A stretch of 64,000 bases of DNA from Apostichopus japonicus (Eukaryota > Echinodermata > Holothuroidea > Aspidochirotida > Stichopodidae): positions 17,056,521-17,120,520 of the forward strand of contig NC_092562.1 in the NCBI RefSeq assembly GCF_037975245.1, in the 5' to 3' direction. Under the pieces are notes generated by a model, which searched no databases, was not told the origin of the DNA, and saw nothing but the letters and a program-made list of their open reading frames with translations. Below are positions 53,822-64,000 of the stretch, piece after piece. Within the stretch, counting starts at the first letter, position 1; every line of letters starts with the position of its first letter. A program made the position numbers and the translations under genes.

Positions 53822-54848
53822 CATAGGCGTAGGAGGCGGGGGGGCTGGGGGGGCTGCAGCCCCCCCAACCAAATTTTTTGGTGAAAATTCGGGCAATATG
53901 CTGAGAATTTTTCGGGCACCTACTGGAAGAAGAAGAATTTGCAATGTGTTTTTCATTTTTTTTTGGTGAAAATTCGGCAATATGCTGAGAATTTTTCGGG
54001 CATCTACTGAAAGAAGAATAATTTGCAATGTGTTTTTCAAATTTTTGGGTGAAAATTCGGGCAATATGCTGAGCATTTTTTCGGGTACCTATACTGAAAG
54101 AAGAGTAATAATTTGCTGTGCTTTTTTTTCAATTTTTTGGGTGAAAATTTGGGCAATATGCTGAGAATTTTGCGCCACCTACCAGTGGCGGAGCGTCCAT
54201 ACAGTCAGAGGGGGGGGGGGGCGGATGCCCCCCTGACGGACTCAAATGGACTGCTGGCGCCCTTTTCAGCTTTTTACCACTTTTTACTTATTCGCAATTA
54301 TTGCGCTCTCAAATACCTATTGACATTTGTCACATTTTGTTGGTGCAATTTTCTGACAAACGGCGATGACACCTATTTATTCTTCGTTAATCTGCAAATT
54401 AGCAAGGCCCGGAAAAGGTAATTTCCGGCGATCTAGAGAGTATCTTTACTCCAAAAATTTCTGTACGCTCCGCGCCAACCTGTGGTGGCGCTCCGCTTAG
54501 ATAGTGTCAAAAGCGCCCCTACAGACCATTCTCTCCCCCCTGACCAATACCCCTAGCTCCGCCACTGGCACCTACTGAAAGAAGAAGAATTTGCAATGTG
54601 TTTTTCTTATATTATTATTATTATCATTATTGTTGTAACAACTTCACCAATAATTCTAACCAATATGGAAGGGTAATAACACGGAAAATGATTTTATGTT
54701 ATTGGTATGTTATGTAATAACCGATGAATGCCTATTTATATGCACATTAACATGTGGAACGCGCGCGGAGCACGCGAAAAATTTTGGTTATATTTTTCGG
54801 GCAAGTCGTTACAGCCCCCCCAAATCAAATGAGGCTCCTACGCCTATG
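53822..54848. mobile_element. outer DNA transposon-like element with internal 84-bp tandem repeats
   Basis: The ends are inverted copies of CATAGGCGTAGGAG (53822 onward and up to 54848). The direct repeat CAGATGCACAT occurs at both sides (53814-53824 and 54854-54864), offset by a few bases on the right. Inside are four units of about 84 bp starting GGTGAAAATTCGGGCAATAT at 53880, 53964, 54048 and 54139, each with GGGCACCTACTGAAAGAAG. C-rich sequence (CAGCCCCCCC) lies near both ends. No transposase ORF is present; the minus-strand open frame is the repeat translated. Confidence 0.65.
54183..54567. mobile_element. inner hAT-like MITE, 385 bp
   Basis: It starts CAGTGGCGGAGCGTCC and ends TAGCTCCGCCACTG, giving a 12-bp TIR. 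Flanks CCACCTAC (54175-54182) and GCACCTAC (54568-54575) form an 8-bp target duplication with one mismatch. The host 84-bp repeat supplies the expected uninterrupted sequence GGGCACCTACTGAAAG, which confirms the insertion point. Confidence 0.85.
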
Positions 54849-57056
54849 ATATGCAGATGCACATACATACAAATTGATATCTAGTGACCAGTACAAAGGT
54901 ATGAACAGTACAATCAAATGGGACTTCAAAACCCAACCATCATATTTAGCTACAGTAATATGACAGAGATCTTTGTGGCGAACAACTCCCCCCTAAGCAG
55001 CTAAGAAAAAACTTGTTCCATCTGGGAGATATCCCAACTTTATTTTCTGTGATGTCAGCAGTGCCACTAGGATCCCAAATTCTATTTGTTTTTCTTTTTC
55101 GCATTTCAAGTTACAATTTTAGCAGCGTTGACACTAAAAACCAATGCCATCCTTAGGTCATGTGAAGAGGAGTCCATATTTACAATTCAGCATTTACAAA
55201 TCCCATTAACCATTACAGAAAATAAACATTGTAATCGACAAAGAAAAACAAAAAAATTGAACCACAAATGATTCTTAATGATGTCAGGTTTGGACTTGAT
55301 CAAGTCTTCCCCTTGCATATGTGTGAATAAACACTAAAGTGTGATCTTTAATTCCAAATGGAATATTAAGACTTTTCTTAGCTTGCTGGGAAACTTGTTC
55401 TCTTAGTTAAATCTCGGTCACATACTGTAGGCCTATAATGTTGGTTCTGTAATGTTTTTCACTTTAAGGTACCAAAGTAAAGAATTGTAACTAATTAATG
55501 CGATATTATATACAATGGAAAAGAGCATGGTAATTCTAAGCTTAGAATTAATAGAATACTGCGCTCGTCCAAACTAACTGTACAGTATCTATACTGTAGC
55601 CATCAGTAGGTGACGATCCCAGCAAAACCTCAAACTTACTGGTTTGGGTATTTACACAAGATGTCTGTCTCCTACTGTCTCCTGTCTCCTACTAGCCCTC
55701 CAATCTACCCTACTGGTAACATTCTTGCACAGCTGCACCCCTTCCCCCTCCCCCCTGTCCCTCTCCAAGAAATATATTCTAGGGATCACCATGTAGTCCA
55801 GTGCATTTAAATCCTGTGGGGGTTACATGGTTTGATCCTTACTCTAGTGGGGAAAAAATTCTCTGCTCTTTTGCATAGATTCTCCCATACAGTATATGTC
55901 TTTGGTATGCACACACTGACAGTCCACTATAGTACTGTATCTGGGATGATCACTGTGTACTTGTACATACACAAATTCACACACTAACAGTACATTGCTC
56001 AGTTACCATGTGCACTGCACCTTGGCCTACCATCAAAATCGTTACAGTCTGCACGATGTAAATTGACTGTAAATAAGAATTAGTAATGTGAACTGTGAAA
56101 AAGGTTTCGGTAATGACTTAAGGAAGGAAATATGCTGTCCATTGCTGAATGGCTTGGTTGTTAGATTGCAGAGTTTTCTTAAATTGGAAGATATCCCACA
56201 GTTTCAACATAAAGGATAATACATCTACTCTACAGTAGGTAAGCAAGTCGATACCTCAAGATAAAATGAAGCTGGAGAGAATAATTTTAACTATTTCCCA
56301 TAGTGGGCCTTTTTTTTCTTCTTTTTTTTTGAAACAGGCTTTCCAACAGCATTTCAACTTACCTAATGACGTCAAGCTTGAACAAGAACAGAATGGTAAC
56401 TTTGCACAAATTGAAGACAGAGCAATTGTTTAAATGATCTACATTATTTCTGGGAAATTGGGAATAAACCGTAATCGATCACAAATGCGAACATGTTTTC
56501 GTACAAAGAGTCCAGCTGCATTTGCAGGATTAATAGTTTGCCAATAAGAATGAACCACAAAAAGTGCTGTATGGAATGTAAACACCACAGTTTTCCCTTG
56601 TATTCAAATTGCAGCAAGCAGCCAATAAACAGAAGCGAACACTGCGACGGTATAGCGTACATTTCACACCATACATGCTAACGATTCATATACAGTAGTT
56701 ATTGTACTTACATCTCACCAGTACACAGCACACAGTTTTACCAATGGGGGTTGAAAGAGCACAATATTACCACAAATACATACAGTATATGTGTGCTTTG
56801 TCATAACATTTGCCAAGGTAATATAAAGGTAAGCAATCATGACAAAGTTAACTTACAGAACTCATGGATCAGCTCACATATTACTGAATGAACGTCCACA
56901 GTATAAACTGACTATATAAGCCACACCGATGATCTACGTCATTGCGGTCAATAGCAGGTGTACATAGATCTTTCTTCTAAATTATAGATCATTCAGAATT
57001 TATTATAGGAAAGGAAGTGGTGGAATATGTTCATCATACTTTTTGTAACAACTGGT

Positions 57057-57103
57057 AACTGGAGTGCATGTATTAAGAGGAGACAGGCAGTCCGAGCTAA
57101 ATG
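57057..57103 (+). repeat. dispersed donor-like motif, copy 8 (diverged)
   Basis: The copy reads AACTGGAGTGCATGTATTAA, then GAGGAGACAGGCAGTCCGAG and CTAAATGATG. The GGAGACAG part is kept but the donor GT has become GC. Confidence 0.5.
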
Positions 57104-57363
57104 ATGTGAAAATGTATCAAAATGAATTGACCGATGTACATGCTCACAATGTTAACTTCGTTCTTCCATACAAGTCAGGTAGTTGTTGATACCAAGGCCA
57201 AAATTTTCAAACTTTGTGGAATACATCTTAGCAGACCGCCATTATAATCTGTCTGGTTACGATACGGTCTCATAATTTTCCTGACAGCCGGAAGTGGTCA
57301 GTCGGTGATCATGGTGACCCGGTATCATTGCTTACAATTCCCAAGTGTCTCTAGTGACTTAAA

Positions 57364-57415
57364 ATCCAGAGTGCTTTGGTTGTACACAGAGCAGGGACAG
57401 GTAAGTAAGGAATGC
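57364..57415 (+). repeat. dispersed donor-like motif, copy 9
   Basis: The copy reads ATCCAGAGTGCTTTGGTTGT, then ACACAGAGCAGGGACAG, then GTAAGTAAGGAATGC. The donor-like core GACAG|GTAAGTAAG is strong. Confidence 0.75.
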
Positions 57416-58087
57416 TGACCACACTTGAGTCGCTAGGAGTCTCAAATCTTTTTGTGAGATAGAACTGTACTAGTAAGTACTCTGAATGTGTCAATAATAT
57501 GCACAAACAATATCCTTAATTTGTTTTCACTCCAAACATGCTCCTTTAGCATCTAATTAACAAATTGGTAAACATTAAACAAGGCCAACCCTCTGACCAA
57601 CTACAGTTGTATCACCACCCACTTGATCTCCTTCAATATTGATCAAGATCTGATCTTTATCCCATACAGTGACGTTTTCCTGTTTTTGTTGTAGCAGAGA
57701 GCTCTGTATATTTGATAATATTAGTCCTTCGTCTTAATTCAAAACTGATTAACAGTGCTCTCACCTCGCCATGTTTTATAGTATATGGCCCCATGATATT
57801 TATTTTTACTTTCTTAAAACCGTGCTTTAAGTCATAAACTGATCATATGGCGAATAAGATATAAATTATGTCAGATGCTAGCCATCTCCAAAAATGTTTA
57901 CTTTGGGTCCAACGAACCCCCTAACAAATAGGCAACTACAGTAAACAGGTAGGTTTGGATGGAAGAAAGCCATGACCTGAAGAGGTCAAGTGAAGTGGGG
58001 GGGGTTGGGGGTGGGGTGGGTTTCAGTGCAAAAATGTTACCACTTGTCATCTAGGCTACATTAGGTACATATGAGTACATATAAATG

Positions 58088-58119
58088 AAAACAGGTAATG
58101 CAGGAGTGAAGTAAATAAA
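58088..58119 (+). repeat. dispersed donor-like motif, copy 10 (partial)
   Basis: The fragment reads AAACAGGTAATGCAGGAGTG and AAGTAAATAAAA. Only the right half of the family is present. Confidence 0.5.
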
Positions 58120-58605
58120 ACAATTCACCAAAGTGTGACCTTCACAATGTCCTACATACTGTAGGTACGTACATCTTATAGATGCACAACTTTAGGACTA
58201 ACCTCAGCGTCATCATAAGTAACTGTACATGATTTATACCCATAGCCCTTTTCATTCCCCTTCCCATCCCCCCAATTTTGTTCTTTTCCTGCAACAGACA
58301 ATAACATTTATGAACACTAAAAAATTATGATACCAGCATCATCTGAATGAAAAAAACTGGACAGTATGTATATTCTGAAATGAGGCGAAATGGGGGGTTT
58401 ATGAATAGCTAATCCACACATGGTCAAGTTTAAAGGTGCGGGGGATCATCAACTGTATTAAATCAAATGTAAACAACACCCAAATGGTGGGATGGATATT
58501 AATACATGACTGCCGTGCAACAAAGGAATTTATCCAAACAAAATAGAACAGTAGAAGTAGAAGTGCAATGATAGTCACTGTATGCGAGATCACCAGAGGT
58601 CTTAC

Positions 58606-58650
58606 CAAAGTCAAAGTTAGATTTCCTTTTGCCCTTCAATTTATCCCTTA
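58606..58650 (-). CDS. weak candidate 45-nt exon
   Basis: On the minus strand GTTTGTTACAG is followed by an open piece reading RDKLKGKRKSNFDF and then TTTG|GTAAGACC. Phases are two bases in, one base out. The lysine-rich sequence looks protein-like, and the frame stays open upstream and downstream, so it may instead be part of a decayed mobile-element ORF. No partner exon was found. Confidence 0.2.
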
Positions 58651-59947
58651 CTGTAACAAACCTCGGATAGAGAAATCCGAGTCTAAATCACCAGAAAATG
58701 GTGAAAGTTGTTACTCATTAAGGCCACATCCTGTAAATTGATCCAAGCAGTCATGGTAATATCACAGCAATATCCCTTTGACCTCTTATCAAATCAAGCC
58801 ATGCACTCACATTTCAGAGTTACTCAAGAGTATTTCCAAGGAAAACTGTTTTCAATGAAAAGGGAATTCCACATGATTACTACCGCCACCAGAAAGAGAT
58901 CGTAATCAAGGGCAGTGCATCAACAACGTGACTTGTGGTTTTGTTTATTACGAATGTTAAAGAAATGCTAAAATATCTGCATTTTATTTGAACACATAAT
59001 ATATTAAGATTTGATACACTGTTTCAAAAAATAAATCTTATGATTATTTCATCAAAGACTATATAAGCAAAAATATAAAGGCTACAATAAATGATAATTT
59101 TCTTCTTCAAATCAAATTGTTAAAAGAGCAAAACAGACGCATAAAAAAATCTTACTCCTCTTTTTAAAGAAGAGGAAAATTGACAATGTGGGGTTAAATT
59201 CTTTCTCTATTTTCTTTTTCTGAAAAGAGAACAAAACAATGGTTTTTGTTCAACATATAAAAACAATTACAAATTCAGCAGAAACAATATATTTTATGTC
59301 TTATTTCAGTAACATTTAACCATAACCATTCTACTTAGAAAGGTTATCATGAGTAATAATATAAGCATTATCATATGCACAATAATTTCATAAATGTATG
59401 TACTGTACAGACTTACTGTACTTATCAACCTTGAAATGAAGTGAAGATTTGAAACGTACTTGTGCATCACTGATCAATTCTGCACAACAACAAACCAAAA
59501 ATAACATTTTAAAGAGATTTTAAGGATATAGCTCTCTAAGACTGAAGCAGTGAGAAGAAATGACACAAAAAAAAACACACAAAAAAACAGGTACAATCCA
59601 GGGTCACAGGGCTCACGATATACCCTAAACGCAAATGGTGGAGCAGCACTAGAAGCACTTTAACTTAAACTTTAATGGATCCTTGAATGTGCAGTACACA
59701 CTGAATACATCTCCATTTCTACATATATTTCCAATCTTATTTTATCATGTTTACACCACAGAATGAGGAAGATCAGACTATCAAAACACCAGTATGTACA
59801 AAGAGTTATAAATTGGGAAACAAAAAACAACCGTTGATTTTTAAAGAAGATTCATATTTTAAAGCAATCTTCATTGAGACTACTGTACATTAAATTTCAA
59901 ATAAAAAAGGGGAACTACGTATTTGCTCTTTATGGAAGTCTAAACCA

Positions 59948-59999
59948 CACAGAGGGCCAAGGTTGTGGGGAGACAGGTAAGTGAGTAATGCAGTAAATT
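59948..59999 (+). repeat. dispersed donor-like motif, copy 11
   Basis: The copy reads CACAGAGGGCCAAGGTTGTG, then GGGAGACAGGTAAGTGAGTA and ATGCAGTAAATT. It is close to copy 1 with an intact GACAG|GTAAGTGAG core. Confidence 0.8.
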
Positions 60000-62900
60000 A
60001 AGAAAAAAAATACAGGTCATTGGGTTTACTAGTTTCACTTCAAATAATGTAGTCAAATCAACATTTTATGAAGTATTTTTCAATCTATGGATTTAAATTA
60101 GATGTGATAAATATTACCCATTCAAAATTTAAAAAGTATCTGAGTACATCAAAACAGAGATAAACCAAAGTCTTTAATGTGCCATTGCTCATCAACCTCT
60201 ATTTTGTCAAATACTCTTGAAAGCTGCAGAGGGGCTGACAAAATTGTTGGCCCAGAAGTCTCCTTCGAAATTTGTAAACAATTTTTTTTTTTACGCAAAG
60301 TACAGTATATATTTCCTGTTTCACCATTTAATCCATACCTGAAATTAATTTGGCATTATTTTGACCTCCTACTGTAGGTGATTAGTGGCCTTTCCATGGT
60401 AACAGCCACCTCATTTGCTTGTTTTAAATCAGGTTTGTAGATCTGTGTAACTACAGTACTGCAAAAATTTACAACACATACAGTATATCACATTGCATCA
60501 GCTATATGGATAAAATTTGTAACTTTTTGTGCCGAGAAAAGTTCATAGCCCAAATCAAGCACCTGGCCATTTTGAGAATTGTAGCATTCATTGCTTCGTT
60601 AGTCTGCATTGCATCTTATATTTACAAATTAACATTTGTTACTGAGCTCAGAATAAATCAAACATTAAAAGAGTAATTCATCTCTCTACCAGTTTTTCCT
60701 CACCCAGCCTTTTTCCACTCCCCCTCGCTTCCCCCCCCCCTTGGTTCCTCCACTCCCTGCTGTTTCCTTCTGTATCCCTTTGATATCTGCTGGTAACTCA
60801 TTCCAACTTTGATAACAAAAAATTGCTGTAATATGAGGATTGGAGTGTGTACCCCATGCCAGTAATTTTCCAACATAAATCATTTGACAGACAATGTAAA
60901 CTGATAATTATATATGGCCTGAACATGATATCCCTTATCCACAAGGTCACAATTTACAAGCCTTTATCACCAATTTAGCCTGCACGCTAAAAGGCTATTT
61001 TACCTTTAAAGTACAACTTGAGCCGTAAAGGATGTATTAAATTTTTCCAGACACCGTATTATTCTACAGTACATGTATCACAATGTGATTAAATTGCTGG
61101 TAGTAACCTCATTTCCATAATCCCATTGTGTTTGAAACAGTATGATATGCGTACTATGTGTATTATATTAATAAATAATATATACATGTTTCTATACAAC
61201 ATTGTAACATGCTTGAACAGCATAATTCTTTCTTAAGTTGCTAAATTAATTTAATTCAACAGTAGACTGTACATAGTCCATTGGTAGGAAAGCTGGTTCA
61301 CTTTCTAAGCAGTTTGGAAATGCTTGAATTGCTACACTGTACTTTGTCTAGGTAAAAGTGTATCAGAGACCATCCACAAATTGAACGATCCTTGCCATAG
61401 CATATATTGAGGGTGTACTCAAAGGCTCCACTAATTAATTAATTATGTTCATTAGACACAGAAGAAGCCAGAATATCCTACAAGGTTGACAGACCAGCAA
61501 CTGCTTAGGGTGGTGTGTGTGGGGAGGGGGAGGGGAGAGGAGGTTGGTATGATAACTCTATTATAACTTTTTATGACAAGTAGGCCTAATTTTCAAGATG
61601 TTATCTTTTTGAATTTTCTGAGCAACATTCTCAGATAGCAACAATGACAACTAACTGGCATAACCGGTAGCGTACACTTCCAGTCATCCTCATTATAAGG
61701 CCCTACTCTCACCCTGAGATCCAACTGACAAACCAATACTTATCGTTCATGGAATTAACAAGCCACAATATTTCCGGTAATCTGTGACTCTACCCTTTGC
61801 AACTGTACTTTTCAGTGTACCTACAGTTTTCCACTAAGTTGGTCCTTGAAGCACCCTTTTGACTGTATGACTCCTATCTTGAGTTCATCTGCAGCTTCCT
61901 TTTAACATCTACGGATTTTTTTAAAGCTCCACAGAAAAGATTTCCATCATCGCGACCAACTTTGTCAAAGTAGTATGGTCTGTAATCAGGTTGGGGGGGG
62001 GGAAACTTTTCTCTGATCATTTATGATGGAAGGAAGTGGACAATTCTACGCTATGTTTAAGTAAGTGAACAGCATATATCAGACTTATTTCTGAGACATG
62101 CAACATATGTTACTGCACATTTTACACCGCAATCCACTAATCTCCTCATATATGTGATTTTATTCCCAATCACCCTTTTTGTATTCATGTTTAGTTTTAT
62201 TTTCTTCTGTTTATTAATAACCAGTTCAATTATGATGTCTCCATTATCAGTCTTCTTCTCATCAGGGTCTGATGATGAAGAGACAAAATGTCAGACTCAG
62301 ACTGTAAACTTACTACATCATACATTTGTCTTCTGAAAATAACAACAACATGCCAATCTATAGTTGATTGACACCTTGGTAAATAATGGTCCCTACTTCA
62401 AAACATTCGTACAGAGAGAACCAAGTCAACAACAGATTTGATCTAACGCTGGTGCCATCAATTCGCATCCATTTTGGCAATAAAGCCAATTTGACATATG
62501 AGGGGGGTCTTGGTCGGTTAGAATTTTGCCAACCAAAAATGGATTTATAATGTTCATGATGGCAGCTCACAATCAGAGTCCAACTTCAAAAATTCCTTCT
62601 ACAAAGACTGGCAAACATATCATAGTTCTATACATAAAGATTTGACTTCAATAGCTATAACCAATCTGCCTTTGGCCACTAGCCTTTTAATAGTATTTGA
62701 GGCAAAACGATATCATGGTAAGCACTGAATCAACAATAAATTGTCATTCAGTAACTATCACTGCAGATCTATATATAGTACCTGGTTCAGACATGAGCAT
62801 TAAATGTTAGGACTCTTCGATCTCAGCAGTTGAACCATTGAATCAGTGGATGACCACAGAGACAACAGGGTCGGCTCCTCTAGGCAGGACAAAAGTAACA

Positions 62901-64000
62901 TGTAACATTTGTGAAAGATTTTGTTAGTGAAGTAGTAGGGTGTTTCACTTTAACAGAAAAAGAAATAATGAAAAGAAAAAAGACAGCATTTGCAATATAT
63001 ATTTCTGCATTTTCCAATCCCTTTAACTGGCTAGTAGTTGGCTTGGACCAGGCAAAAGGGGTCTAGGGTCCCAGCCAGACCCCATAAGTTTTAAACGTAA
63101 AAATATCAATTGATCGAGATTCACTTAGAGATTATAGTTGATTCTAGATGCTTTGTATGCAAACGTTTCAGAAATTCATAGAAAGGCTGGGTGTGGGGGA
63201 GGGGTGGGTGGGGTGGGGGAATGGGAGGGATGTATCACATTATGCACACTCTCTAGTTAAACATTTAAAAAAGGTGCACTGATGACCTACAGTAACCCAC
63301 AGAAATAAAAAAAAAGGGAGATGATAAAATGGTGTGACCTCCTGACACCATCTATCATTGCAGAAAAGTTTACAACTGTATGGTAAATGTCTTCTCATCA
63401 TCGTAAAGACGAAATATCTAATGTACCGCATGAAAGAAAAGATAACTCCCAACTCAGTTATATAACTCTTGAATTCATATCTTTCTTGCAGATAATGAAT
63501 CTTGGATTGTATAGTAGTAATACCTTAATGTGCACAGTGTATATTCAATAGGTAGTTATGCCACCACTGAAACAAATGATGAAAGCAATAGATGAGTATA
63601 TGCCTACGGTAGGAGGGCAGGAAGGAGAGATGGGGGGTACTGACTGACTACTGTACAGGAAACCTTGTATGTACAGTACATGGCTATATATGCATGTTGT
63701 ATGATGAACCTGGACCAAGTTTTGTGAAAATCTGGTTGAGCCTTGTCTTAATAATGGCCATCAAAGAAAGAACATGATCTATGCCAAAACACAGAAATGG
63801 TGAATGTGAAACATAAATTGTTACTTTGCAAGATCAGAATAAATTGTCCACTTAATCGCCATGCAAATACCACTTGAGTAGAAAGATACAGAGGGTGTAC
63901 TAAAATAAACACTGGTATTACGTTCCTGGTCCAATTGTTGCTATTCTTCTCACCAAAACTATCAACCTCACTCCTTTCCTAGCATTGATTGAGCCTTATT

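Larger units (their letters stand above)
54900..64000. other. right-hand noncoding stretch
   Basis: No exon I can support with confidence. It contains dispersed motif copies at 57057, 57366, 58090 and 59950, a tRNA-like promoter relic near 55790-55845 (CATGTAGTCCAGTGC and GGTTTGATCC), poly-G/C runs (58000, 60730, 61990 and 63195), and a possible tiny exon at 58606-58650. Other open frames are short and featureless. Confidence 0.5.

Noticed and set aside
53780-54076. Minus-strand frame with repeated LSILPEFSPKNL-like units
   Set aside because: It is the 84-bp tandem repeat of a transposon read in one frame; no protein signal beyond the repeat.
55787-55845. tRNA-like boxes on the plus strand (CATGTAGTCCAGTGC and GGTTTGATCC)
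   Set aside because: Box A is poor and no stems pair; at best a decayed SINE, so only mentioned in the regional note.

Overview
The window looks like nuclear DNA of an animal, most likely an invertebrate deuterostome. It is AT-rich and has no bacterial-style gene packing. Coding sequence occurs only as short exons of about 100-290 bp with consensus GT/AG splice sites and long introns. The closest protein match I recognise is a metazoan regulator conserved with vertebrates. The dense poly-C/poly-G tracts, TA repeats, nested non-autonomous transposons and a TTAGGG-like tract would suit an echinoderm such as a sea cucumber. That species-level idea is inference; no marker gene proves it.

Positions 1-14,531, minus strand: the central and 3' part of a ZSWIM5/6-type gene (zinc finger SWIM-type family, ZSWIM4/5/6 branch). 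Seven exons were recovered. Their splice phases are all compatible and give 376 uninterrupted codons, from the SWIM zinc-binding motif (CxC-x7-CxH) at about 14.4 kb down to 140. An in-frame 18-nt microexon candidate lies at 72-89. The gene runs off the left edge, and window base 1 is itself the last base of an AG acceptor. The N-terminal exons were not found. The introns hold a 1.1-kb hAT-like element with an exact 8-bp target duplication, two large minisatellites, a dispersed 81-bp repeat pair and possible conserved noncoding blocks.

Positions 14.5-38.8 kb: no convincing exon. The region holds simple repeats, a tRNA-derived SINE, a 3 x 250-bp tandem array, a pair of long hairpins, and GC-richer segments with dense homeodomain, MEF2 and CCAAT-like motifs that could be enhancers.

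Positions 38.8-43.6 kb, minus strand: a second, small three-exon gene with compatible phases and about 193 codons. Its N-terminal basic RRRDxxKIYL segment recalls one I associate with invertebrate zinc-finger proteins. Its introns contain a decayed Penelope-like GIY-YIG fragment on the opposite strand and a transposon nested inside another transposon.

Positions 43.8-64 kb: mostly intergenic or unrecognised. Contents are a CpG-dense TATA/CCAAT promoter candidate at 46.1 kb, a possible conserved element with a palindromic Hox/Cdx-like site at 47.8 kb, another nested transposon at 53.8-54.8 kb, and a few weak ORFs.

A short dispersed motif carrying a near-perfect 5' splice site (GGGGAGACAG|GTAAGTGAG) recurs about eleven times across the window. 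Every copy is on the plus strand, antisense to both genes. It is the least explained feature here.
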